Below are positions 57,225 through 64,000 of a DNA stretch of 64,000 bases, piece after piece. This stretch comes from Actinoplanes sichuanensis (lineage in GTDB: Bacteria; Actinomycetota; Actinomycetes; Mycobacteriales; Micromonosporaceae): assembly GCF_033097365.1 (NCBI RefSeq), contig NZ_AP028461.1:3906001-3970000 (forward strand), read 5' to 3'. Numbering within the stretch: position 1 is the first letter of the stretch; each line of letters starts with the position of its first letter. Made by a program: the position numbers and the translations under genes. Under the pieces are notes generated by a model, which saw only the letters and a list, made by a program, of their open reading frames with translations, searched no databases and was not told the origin of the DNA.

Positions 57225-60134
57225 ATGACGCTACGGATCCAGGTGCTCGGGCCGATGCGCGCCTGGCACGACGACGAGCCGATTCTGCTCGGCCCGCCCG
57301 CGCAGCGGACGGTGCTGGGTCTGCTCGTGCTGGCCGGTGGGCAGCCGGTCGGCCTGCCCACGCTGATCGACACGATCTGGGGCGACGATCCGCCGGCCAG
57401 TGCCGTCAACGTCATCCAGACCCACGTCAAGCGGCTGCGCCGGATCCTCGAACCGGCCCGTGCCCCGCACTCCCGCAGCGAGCTGATCCCCTATCTCGGC
57501 GACGGCTACCACCTGGGTGTGCCGGCCGATCAGATCGACATCCTGCGGTTCCGGCGGCTGCTGCGTCAGGCTGCGGACAGCCGGGCGGTGGAGCCGCTCA
57601 GTGCGGCGTTGGCGCTGTGGCAGGGGCAGCCGTTCGCCGATCTGCCGCAGCTGGCCGAGCATCCGAAGGTCCGGCCGATCGTCGCCGAGCATCGGGCCGC
57701 GCTGTCCCGGCTGGGTGCCGCGCTGCTGGCCGCCGGGCAGGCCGGGCGGGCGATCGCTGCGTTCGAGGAGGTCACCGCGGCCGATCCGCTGGACGAGGCC
57801 GGGCAGGCGGGGCTGGTCCGGGCGCTGGCCGCGGCGGGGCGGCGGGCGCAGGCGTTCGCCACCTACCACGCGGTGCGGCGGCGGCTGGCCGACGAGCTCG
57901 GCGTCGACCCGGGCGCCGACCTGTCGGCGGCCCATCAAGATCTTTTAGACGAGGATGTACGGGTGAACGCCCCGACCCGGCCATCGGTGAGTACCGGGCG
58001 TCCGGTGCCCGCGGAACTGCCGGCCGACGTGCCCGGGTTCACCGGTCGGGCGTACGAGATCGATGCCCTGGACCGGCTGACCGGTGCCGCCGACCCGGCC
58101 ACGGTGATGATCGCGGTCCTGTCCGGTACCGCCGGGGTCGGCAAGACCGCCCTGGCCACCCGGTGGGCGCACCGGGTCCGCGATCGTTTCCCGGACGGCC
58201 AGCTCTACATCGATCTGCGCGGATACGATCCGGAGCAGCCGGTGACCCCGGATGCCGCGCTGGCCCGGTTCCTGCGATCACTCGGGCTGCCCGGTGAGCA
58301 GATGCCGGCCGACGTCGAGGAGCGGGCCGCCCTCTATCGGAGTCTGCTCGATCGGCGGAAGGTGCTGATCCTGCTGGACAACGCGGCGTCGGTCGACCAG
58401 GTCCGGCCGCTGCTGCCGGCCGCCGCGAGCAGCGTCGTCCTGGTGACCAGCCGGGACAATCTTCCGGGCCTGGTGGTACGGCACGGTGCGCGCCGCCTCG
58501 ACCTGGACGTACTGCGTACCGAGGATGCGTTGGCGCTGCTCGCCCGTCTGGCCGGGGACAGCGTCACCGGCGATCCGGAGGCCGCGGAGGAGTTGGCCGC
58601 GCACTGTGCCCGGCTGCCGTTGGCGCTGCGGATCGCCGCCGAGCTCGTGCACCGTCGGGCCCCGGCCACGTTGGCGTCGGTGGTCGGTGAGCTGGCCGAT
58701 CACCGTGGGCGGCTCGGGCTGCTGTCGACGGGTGATCCGCACTCCGACATCGCGGTGGTGTTCTCCTGGTCCTACCGTGATCTGCCGTCCCGGGTCGCGC
58801 GGACGTTCCGGCTGCTCGGGCACCACCCCGGCACCGAGTTCGACAGCCATGCGGTGGCCGCGCTCACCGGCGGCACCGAGGCGCAGGCGCGGGAACATCT
58901 GGACCGGCTGACCGCGAGTCATCTCGTGCAGCGCACCGGCGACCGGTACGGCATGCACGACCTGCTCCGGGCGTACGCCAGAGATCTCGCTCTGCGGTCC
59001 GGCGAAGCCGGTCTGCCCCGCGCGGTGCTGGACTTCTATCTGCGGGCCGCGGCCACCGCGATGGATCTGCTGTTCCCGGCCGAGAGTGGCCGCAGGCCGC
59101 GGGTGCCGGACGCGGACGCGCCGATGCCGGCGCTGGACGAGGGCACCGCGCTGGCCTGGCTGGACGCCGAACGCGCGAATCTGGTCGCGACCGCGGTGCA
59201 TGCGGTGGCGCACGGTCCGGAGTGGTATGCGGTGCAACTGGCCCAGGTGCTGCTGCGCTATCTGGAGAGCGGCGGGCACTATCCGGACGCGGTCATGCTG
59301 CACGAGCATGCGCTGCGGGCGGCCGAGCGGCTGCCGGATCGGCGCAGTGCCGCGCAGTTGCGGATCAACCTCGGGGTGCTGCACGTTCAGCAGGCGCGGT
59401 ACGCCGAAGCCGGCGCCGAACTCCAGCGGGCCGTCGATCTGGCGCTGGAGGTCGGTGACACCTTGGTCCGGGTGCGGGCGCTGGGCAATCTCGGTCATCT
59501 GTATCAGTGGCAGGGCCGGTATGCCGAGTCGGCGCGGTTCCTCGGCGAGGTGGTCGCGGTGGCCCGGCACTCCGGTGATCGGGCCGGGGAGGCGCGCGGG
59601 TTGGGCAACCTCGGTCAGGTGCGGCTGCGGCAGGGCCGTCATCCGGAGGCGGCGCGTGATCTGCGGGCGGCGGTGGCGATCTGTCAGGACATCGGTGACG
59701 CGATCGGGGAGGCGTACGCGCTGCTGTTTTTGGGTCATGTCGAGTCGTCCTCGGGCCGGTCCGCGGAGGCGGCGCAACTGTACGAGCGGGCGCTGCTGGT
59801 CTTCTCCGGCACGACCGAGCTCGCCGGTCGGGCGTACGCCCTCGATGGTCTCGGTCTTGTCGATGTGTTGCGCGGTGACCACGAACAGGCCGGTACGCGT
59901 CTCGGTGAGGCCCTGTCGCTGTTCCGCCGGATCGGGGAACGGGCCGGTGAGGCCCGGGTCGGTAACAGTCTCGGCGAGGCGGCGGCCGCGACCGGCCGGG
60001 CGGCCGACGCCCGGACCCATCACCTCGCCGCGCTGCGGATAGCCGGTGAGATCGGCTACCGGTACGAGCAGACGCGCGCTGAGGAGGGGTTGGCCCGGTT
60101 GTCGGCCGCCGGCCGGTACGAGATGCCCGCGTAG
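57225..60134 (+). CDS. SARP/AfsR-family transcriptional regulator with NB-ARC and TPR domains
   Basis: A 969-residue regulator. Residues 1-95 form the OmpR-like winged helix (IQVLGPMRAWHDDEPILLG, then GYHLGVPADQIDI). The BTAD spans ~100-245, and a P-loop NTPase follows with Walker A LSGTAGVGKTALAT (Lys307) and Walker B LILLDNAASVDQV. From ~690 onward are tetratricopeptide repeats (ALGNLGHLYQWQGRYAESAR and similar). AfsR-like proteins respond to phosphorylation or ligands and activate promoters with 11-bp direct repeats. ATG 57225 begins the conserved helix. Its flanking genes CBM2 and DUF4394 carry CTGGAC repeats, so it probably controls them and perhaps itself. Confidence 0.9.
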   Translation: MTLRIQVLGPMRAWHDDEPILLGPPAQRTVLGLLVLAGGQPVGLPTLIDTIWGDDPPASAVNVIQTHVKRLRRILEPARAPHSRSELIPYLGDGYHLGVPADQIDILRFRRLLRQAADSRAVEPLSAALALWQGQPFADLPQLAEHPKVRPIVAEHRAALSRLGAALLAAGQAGRAIAAFEEVTAADPLDEAGQAGLVRALAAAGRRAQAFATYHAVRRRLADELGVDPGADLSAAHQDLLDEDVRVNAPTRPSVSTGRPVPAELPADVPGFTGRAYEIDALDRLTGAADPATVMIAVLSGTAGVGKTALATRWAHRVRDRFPDGQLYIDLRGYDPEQPVTPDAALARFLRSLGLPGEQMPADVEERAALYRSLLDRRKVLILLDNAASVDQVRPLLPAAASSVVLVTSRDNLPGLVVRHGARRLDLDVLRTEDALALLARLAGDSVTGDPEAAEELAAHCARLPLALRIAAELVHRRAPATLASVVGELADHRGRLGLLSTGDPHSDIAVVFSWSYRDLPSRVARTFRLLGHHPGTEFDSHAVAALTGGTEAQAREHLDRLTASHLVQRTGDRYGMHDLLRAYARDLALRSGEAGLPRAVLDFYLRAAATAMDLLFPAESGRRPRVPDADAPMPALDEGTALAWLDAERANLVATAVHAVAHGPEWYAVQLAQVLLRYLESGGHYPDAVMLHEHALRAAERLPDRRSAAQLRINLGVLHVQQARYAEAGAELQRAVDLALEVGDTLVRVRALGNLGHLYQWQGRYAESARFLGEVVAVARHSGDRAGEARGLGNLGQVRLRQGRHPEAARDLRAAVAICQDIGDAIGEAYALLFLGHVESSSGRSAEAAQLYERALLVFSGTTELAGRAYALDGLGLVDVLRGDHEQAGTRLGEALSLFRRIGERAGEARVGNSLGEAAAATGRAADARTHHLAALRIAGEIGYRYEQTRAEEGLARLSAAGRYEMPA

Positions 60135-60137
60135 CCG

Positions 60138-61004
60138 TTACTTGTCCAGGGCGACCGCCACGTCGGTGACGTCCAGCGGGAACGTCCCGATCAGCGTCGG
60201 CGTGCCGGTGAGCAGGTCGATGCTGTAGAAGTTCTGCAGCGGGACCTGGTCGGCCGGAACCACCGGGGTGAGGCTGGCGTAGGCCGTCAGCGCGGTCGTC
60301 TTTCCGCCGGTCAGGTCACTGAAGATGTCGAAACCGGCGTTGCCGTCGGCGTCGAATCCGAGGTTGCCGGTCGCCACCAGTAGCCCGTTGTTGGCCGGCG
60401 ACTGGATGACCACCTGGTCGGTGGTGGTGTTGATGTCGAACAGGGTGGTTCCGGTGGCGGCGTTCAGGTCGTTGTTGGTGTACGCGGCGGCGGTCACGCC
60501 CCGGGTCGGGCCGGTCGCCGGCGGGGTGGTCAGGGTGGTGTCCTCGATCGTGGTGTGGTCGTTCAGGTTGTGCCGCAGGTTCTGGGCGTTGTCGCTGATC
60601 ACCCGCAGACGGTCGGCGGCCGGGTTGAAGTCGACGCCGAAGTTCGTGCCGTACAGGGCGACCTGCAGCTGCGACACCTTGGTGGCGATCGCGCTGGGGA
60701 TGCCGATGGTGTAGATGCCGCCCTTGTTGCCGACCGCGTACAACTTGCCGTCCTGCACCCGGAAGTCGATCCCGACGACCGAGGTGTCGCCGCTGAGGCC
60801 GGTGATGCGGCGTACCCAGTCGTTCTGCTCGGGCGTGCCGGTCCAGAACTGCAGCATCAGCGTGCCGTTGCCCGCGATCCCGTAGGCGAGCAGGCTCGAC
60901 GCGGCGGCGGTGGCCCCGCCACCACTCACGCCGACGATGACGGCGGTGGTCGCGGTGACGACGGCGGCGGCCGCGGCGAGCGTCTTCTTGATCCGTGCCC
61001 TCAT
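60138..61004 (-). CDS. Secreted DUF4394 domain protein
   Basis: A 288-residue exported protein. It has a signal peptide (KKTLAAAAAVVTATTAVIVG), then a DUF4394 domain. That domain is a beta-propeller-like fold with repeats such as VVGIDFRVQDGKLYAVGNKG, GVDFNPAADRLRVISDNAQN and NNDLNAATGTTLFDIN. The family is found in secreted proteins, with unknown function. ATG 61004 has AGGGGGAA upstream. Three CTGGAC-type repeats at 11-bp spacing lie 62 bp before the start. It converges on the SARP gene with only 3 bp between stops. Confidence 0.87.
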   Translation of the reverse strand: MRARIKKTLAAAAAVVTATTAVIVGVSGGGATAAASSLLAYGIAGNGTLMLQFWTGTPEQNDWVRRITGLSGDTSVVGIDFRVQDGKLYAVGNKGGIYTIGIPSAIATKVSQLQVALYGTNFGVDFNPAADRLRVISDNAQNLRHNLNDHTTIEDTTLTTPPATGPTRGVTAAAYTNNDLNAATGTTLFDINTTTDQVVIQSPANNGLLVATGNLGFDADGNAGFDIFSDLTGGKTTALTAYASLTPVVPADQVPLQNFYSIDLLTGTPTLIGTFPLDVTDVAVALDK

Positions 61005-61065
61005 GACTTGTTCCCCCTGCTTCCGATGTCGGTTGACGTGCTGCGGCCGAAGCTATGCAGGACGT

Positions 61066-61093
61066 CTGGACACGAACTGGACACCACCTGGAG
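61066..61093. promoter_or_regulatory. Three CTGGA(C/G) direct repeats at 11-bp spacing, candidate SARP operator
   Basis: CTGGAC at 61066 and 61077 and CTGGAG at 61088 give two exact 11-bp steps; an inverted GTGTCCAG follows at 61097-61104. It lies between the DUF4394 gene (minus) and the excalibur gene (plus). SARP proteins bind exactly this kind of array. Confidence 0.7.
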
Positions 61094-61174
61094 CCGTGTC
61101 CAGCGCGGCCGGTGGAGCCGTTCCGGGTTCGCGCCTGTGAGGATCACTGGGCTCCCACGATCGAGAGGATCCGC

Positions 61175-61450
61175 ATGCACCACCGCATCACCGCCGTGCT
61201 CGTCGCCGGCCTGATCGCCGCGACCGGCACGATCGTGGCGGTCTCCCCCGCCGAGGCCGCCGCGAAGAGGTACGCCAACTGCGCCGCGCTCAACAAGGTC
61301 TACAAGCACGGTGTCGGTCTGAAGGGTGCGAAGGACAAGGTGCGCGGCAAGACGAAGCCGGTCACCACCTTCACCCGCAACAACGCGGTCTACAAGGCGA
61401 ACAAGTCCCGTGACCGTGACAAGGACGGCATCGCCTGCGAGAAGCGCTGA
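61175..61450 (+). CDS. Secreted excalibur calcium-binding domain protein
   Basis: A 91-residue exported protein. It has a signal peptide (RITAVLVAGLIAATGTIVAV ending AEAAA), a short YANCAALNKVYKHGVG lead and the excalibur motif DRDKDGIACEKR at the C-terminus. The D-x-D-x-D-G-x2-C-E loop binds calcium and pairs with the upstream Cys. Excalibur domains occur in surface proteins and nucleases; here the domain is alone. ATG 61175 has GAGAGG upstream. It could be co-regulated by the SARP repeats located 80-110 bp upstream. Confidence 0.85.
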   Translation: MHHRITAVLVAGLIAATGTIVAVSPAEAAAKRYANCAALNKVYKHGVGLKGAKDKVRGKTKPVTTFTRNNAVYKANKSRDRDKDGIACEKR

Positions 61451-61476
61451 CCCGGGCGCCTGGTAGAACGTAAGGC

Positions 61477-62790
61477 ATGACGACGGTAGACACTCGTTAC
61501 GCGATTCGGGTGGGGCGGGCCGGGGACGCCGACGACCTCGCCGCGCTGCAGGCCTCCACGCAGTTGCAGCCGGTGACCGGCGGTGAGTCCCACCCGGGCA
61601 TCGCGGCATGGGTGTACGACCTGATGGACGGCCACCCGTCGGTCACGCCCGACGACTTCCTGGTCGTCGAGGATGTGGCCACCGGGCGGCCCGCGGCGAG
61701 CCTGGTCGGGCTGCGCCAGGACTGGTTCCTGGCCGGGGTGCGGCTGCCGGTGGGCCAGGTGGAGCTGGTCGCCACCGCGCCCGAGCATCGCGGGCGGCGG
61801 CTCACCGAGATGCTGTTCGCCGCGCTGCACGACCGCTACCGGGCCGACGGCGTCACCCTGCAGATGATCGAGGGGATTCCGTACTTCTACCGGCGGCTCG
61901 GCTACGACTATGCGCTCGCCGACGACGGTGCTCCCAGCGTGCCCGCGACATCCCTGACCGTCGGCTCGGGTGACGGCCTGACGGTGCGGGCGGCCACCGT
62001 CGCCGACGCGGACGCCCTCGCCGCGATCGACCGGCGCCTCACCGCGGAGCCGGTGCTCAGCTGTCCCCGCGATCCGAACGTGTGGCGCTATGAGATCGCC
62101 GGCCGTCGGGACGCCGACATCTCCCGCAACGCGGTCGCCGTGCTCGTCGACGGCGCCGCGGTGTGCGGCTACCTGGTGCACAGCGTGCAGTTGTACGGCG
62201 CGGGCGAGCTGGTGCTGCACGCCGCCGCCTGCGAGCGGCCGGGCGACTGGGCGCGGGCCGCCCCGGCGATGTCGGCCTACCTGGGAGAGATCGGCCGACG
62301 GTACGCCGCGTCGACCGGGCAGCCGTTCACCCTGCTGCGCCGGCGTCTGAACCCGCAGCACCCGCTGGTCCGGCTGGGCCCGCCCGGAGTCCCGAAACGG
62401 CAGCGCGGCTGGTACCTGCGCGCCACCGACCCAGCCGTACTGCTCGCCCACCTGGCGCCGGTGCTGCGCGCCCGCTGGAACGCCGCGGGTCTGCGCTGGC
62501 CGGCCACCTCGATGACGATCGACACGTACGGGCGGGCCGCCCGCCTGGAGTTCACCGACGGTGAGCTGACCGCGGTGACCGCGGGCCGCCGCTCGCCGAA
62601 CCCGGCCGTCGACCCGGGCATCGATGCGGCGGTCCCGCCGGGGGCGTTGCTGCAGCTGGCGCTCGGCTACCGCACCCTGCCGGAGGTGCTGGCCACCTGG
62701 CCGGACTGCGTGCCACGCGAGCACCGCACCGAGCAGTTCCTGACGGCCGCGTTCCCACCGGTCGACGCCCGCCTGTGGCCGCGCGTCTGA
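61477..62790 (+). CDS. Eis-like GNAT N-acetyltransferase
   Basis: A 437-residue protein of the Eis group: an N-terminal GNAT domain with the acetyl-CoA loop VELVATAPEHRGRRLTEML, a second GNAT-like domain (RAATVADADALAAIDRRL) and a C-terminal sterol-carrier-like domain with a free carboxy end. Eis proteins acetylate aminoglycosides or host lysines at several sites; in soil actinomycetes the natural substrate is unknown. ATG 61477 (MTTVDTRYAIRVG) is chosen. The terminal carboxylate, which is catalytic in Eis, is Val here, compatible with the family. Confidence 0.83.
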   Translation: MTTVDTRYAIRVGRAGDADDLAALQASTQLQPVTGGESHPGIAAWVYDLMDGHPSVTPDDFLVVEDVATGRPAASLVGLRQDWFLAGVRLPVGQVELVATAPEHRGRRLTEMLFAALHDRYRADGVTLQMIEGIPYFYRRLGYDYALADDGAPSVPATSLTVGSGDGLTVRAATVADADALAAIDRRLTAEPVLSCPRDPNVWRYEIAGRRDADISRNAVAVLVDGAAVCGYLVHSVQLYGAGELVLHAAACERPGDWARAAPAMSAYLGEIGRRYAASTGQPFTLLRRRLNPQHPLVRLGPPGVPKRQRGWYLRATDPAVLLAHLAPVLRARWNAAGLRWPATSMTIDTYGRAARLEFTDGELTAVTAGRRSPNPAVDPGIDAAVPPGALLQLALGYRTLPEVLATWPDCVPREHRTEQFLTAAFPPVDARLWPRV

Positions 62791-62878
62791 GCGGACCCGG
62801 AGGCAGGCCGATGATCCTTGCGCGGGTCCTGAGAGCGGCTTGAGGTTGTGTTGAGGGTGCGTTCCGATCTGTGGGGGC

Positions 62879-63655
62879 ATGAACGCCACCGCAGTCGCCG
62901 CCCCCGCCGCCATCGTCCGTCGCTCGGCCGTTGAGCTCAGCGTGGTGGTGCCGTTCTTCAACCCGGGTCCGGTGGTGCGTCGCACGGTCGAGCAGCTGGT
63001 CGCCTGCCTGACCGAGGCCGGGGTGGCGTTCGAGGTGATCGCGGTCTCCGACGGCTCGACCGACGGCTCCGCCGCCCTGCTGGCCGGCATGGCGAACGTG
63101 ACGGTGCTCGACAACCCGGTCAACCAGGGCAAGGGCGCCGCCCTGCACCAGGGGTTCGCCGCCGCCAACGGTGCGTGGGTCGGGTTCATCGACGCCGACG
63201 GCGACATCGACCCCCGGCACCTGGTCGACTACCTGACGCTCGCCCGCACCGGCGGGCACGCCATGGTCTACGCCGACAAGCGCCACACCGCCTCGGTGTC
63301 GGGTGCCGGCCGGGCCCGCAAGCTGATCTCGGTGAGCTACTCGACGCTGGTCACCGCCATGTTCGGCCTGACGGTCCGCGACACCCAGACCGGCTGCAAG
63401 ATCATCCGCCGGGACGTACTCACCGAGGTCCTGCCCCGCCTGCGCGAACGCCGCTTCGCGTTCGACCTCGAACTGTTCGTCGCGACCAACGCCGCCGGCA
63501 TCACCGACCTGCACGCCGCCCCGGTCCGCCTCGAGACCCGCGTCGCCGGATCGACGGTCACCACCAAGAGCATCGTCCGCACGATCCGCGACACGTTCAC
63601 CATCTACGGCCGCCGCCGCGCGAACCACTACGCCGTCTACGCCCTCGCCGCCTGA
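62879..63655 (+). CDS. Glycosyltransferase family 2 (dolichyl/polyprenyl-phosphate type)
   Basis: A 258-residue GT-A enzyme. The nucleotide-sugar site is seen in VVVPFFNPGPVV and VIAVSDGSTDGS, the metal-binding DxD region is GFIDADGDIDP, and the acceptor loop includes DTQTGCKIIRRD. It resembles polyprenol-phosphate mannosyl/glucosyl transferases but lacks C-terminal membrane helices, so it may act as a soluble or peripheral enzyme. ATG 62879 is used. The gene is alone; the sugar is unknown. Confidence 0.85.
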   Translation: MNATAVAAPAAIVRRSAVELSVVVPFFNPGPVVRRTVEQLVACLTEAGVAFEVIAVSDGSTDGSAALLAGMANVTVLDNPVNQGKGAALHQGFAAANGAWVGFIDADGDIDPRHLVDYLTLARTGGHAMVYADKRHTASVSGAGRARKLISVSYSTLVTAMFGLTVRDTQTGCKIIRRDVLTEVLPRLRERRFAFDLELFVATNAAGITDLHAAPVRLETRVAGSTVTTKSIVRTIRDTFTIYGRRRANHYAVYALAA

Positions 63656-63682
63656 ACCACCCGACCCAGACGCACGACGGCG

Positions 63683-64000
63683 TCAGACGCCCCCGACTCC
63701 GGGAGTGTGGCCGAAGGTTCGTCGGAACACGTCGATGAACGCGCTGGCCGAGGACCAGCCGCAGCGGTGCGCGACCGTGGTCACCGGGGTCCGGTCGGCG
63801 AGCAGGATCAGCGCATGGTGCAGGCGCAGCTGGGTGCGCCACTGCGGGTAACTCATGCCGAGATCGCGGCGGAACAGCCGGGACAGGGTGCGGTCGCTGG
63901 CACCCACCGCACGGCCGAGGTCGACGAGCGTCCGGTTGTCACCCGGCGACGCCCGCACCAGCTCGCACACGGCGCGTAGCAGCGGATCCGTCGGGGTCGG
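63683..64000 (-). CDS. AraC-family transcriptional regulator, partial (5' end beyond the window)
   Basis: The last ~105 residues of an AraC/XylS regulator. The two helix-turn-helix units are visible: LVDLGRAVGASDRTLSRLFR and VTTVAHRCGWSSASAFIDVF, followed by the family tail RRTFGHTPG. The frame is open to the window edge at 64000, so the N-terminal ligand domain lies outside. Its stop is 28 bp from the convergent glycosyltransferase stop. Confidence 0.88.
   Translation of the reverse strand, partial: PTPTDPLLRAVCELVRASPGDNRTLVDLGRAVGASDRTLSRLFRRDLGMSYPQWRTQLRLHHALILLADRTPVTTVAHRCGWSSASAFIDVFRRTFGHTPGVGGV

Overview
The window is GC-rich DNA, densely packed with genes on both strands. Start codons are often GTG or TTG, and many gene pairs overlap as ATGA or GTGA. 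There are large SARP/AfsR regulators, a MocR regulator, an actinobacterial-type c-di-AMP riboswitch, ALF-repeat secreted toxins and CBM2, excalibur and CAP secreted proteins. Together these point to a filamentous actinomycete. Micromonosporaceae, for example an Actinoplanes relative, is my best guess, but that is inference and not proven by the sequence. I saw no rRNA, tRNA or CRISPR array.

Layout. 1-5.2 kb: end of a CGNR zinc-finger protein, a PatB-like C-S lyase, a siderophore-interacting flavoprotein, and a SARP regulator divergent from an FAD monooxygenase. 6.7-7.5 kb: a ydaO-type c-di-AMP riboswitch leading an NlpC/P60 cell-wall hydrolase. 7.5-11.9 kb: an SDR, then a thiolase plus two-subunit CoA-transferase operon divergent from an IclR regulator. 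11.9-13.4 kb: a tight divergent pair of unknown genes. 13.4-15.3 kb: a lower-GC insert with a SLATT/DUF4231-like membrane protein opposite a two-gene operon that ends in a PD-(D/E)XK-like nuclease. This is my best candidate for an undescribed conflict system. 15.5-21.3 kb: an MFS/MocR pair, membrane proteins, a response regulator and a STAS protein, with two tandem-repeat arrays. 21.6-26.9 kb: VOC/WYL, DUF309, MarR/quinone oxidoreductase (two matched operators), a HAD phosphatase and an M20 peptidase.

27-36.3 kb is a secretion island. It holds a trypsin-fold protein that has lost its catalytic His and Ser and carries FG-GAP repeats. Divergent from it is a 1342-residue ALF/coiled-coil/Hint polymorphic toxin with an overlapping putative immunity gene, followed by a subtilase with a Trp-rich tail. 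36.3-44.3 kb is mostly housekeeping-like: a SnoaL-type sigma factor, DUF1963, thioesterase, methyltransferase, alpha/beta hydrolase, CPBP protease and an ArsR/LLM pair. 44.4-53.1 kb is an accessory zone of small unknown genes and decayed ones: an integrase fragment, a Nudix gene with a TGA, and a frameshifted P-loop kinase. 54.3-56.3 kb is an IS607-type element whose serine recombinase carries an in-frame TAG, while its TnpB nuclease looks intact. 56.3-61.5 kb centres on a second SARP regulator. The CBM2 gene upstream of it and the DUF4394 gene downstream both have CTGGAC direct repeats at 11-bp spacing in their upstream regions, which suggests a small local regulon. The window ends with an Eis-like acetyltransferase, a GT2 glycosyltransferase and a truncated AraC regulator.
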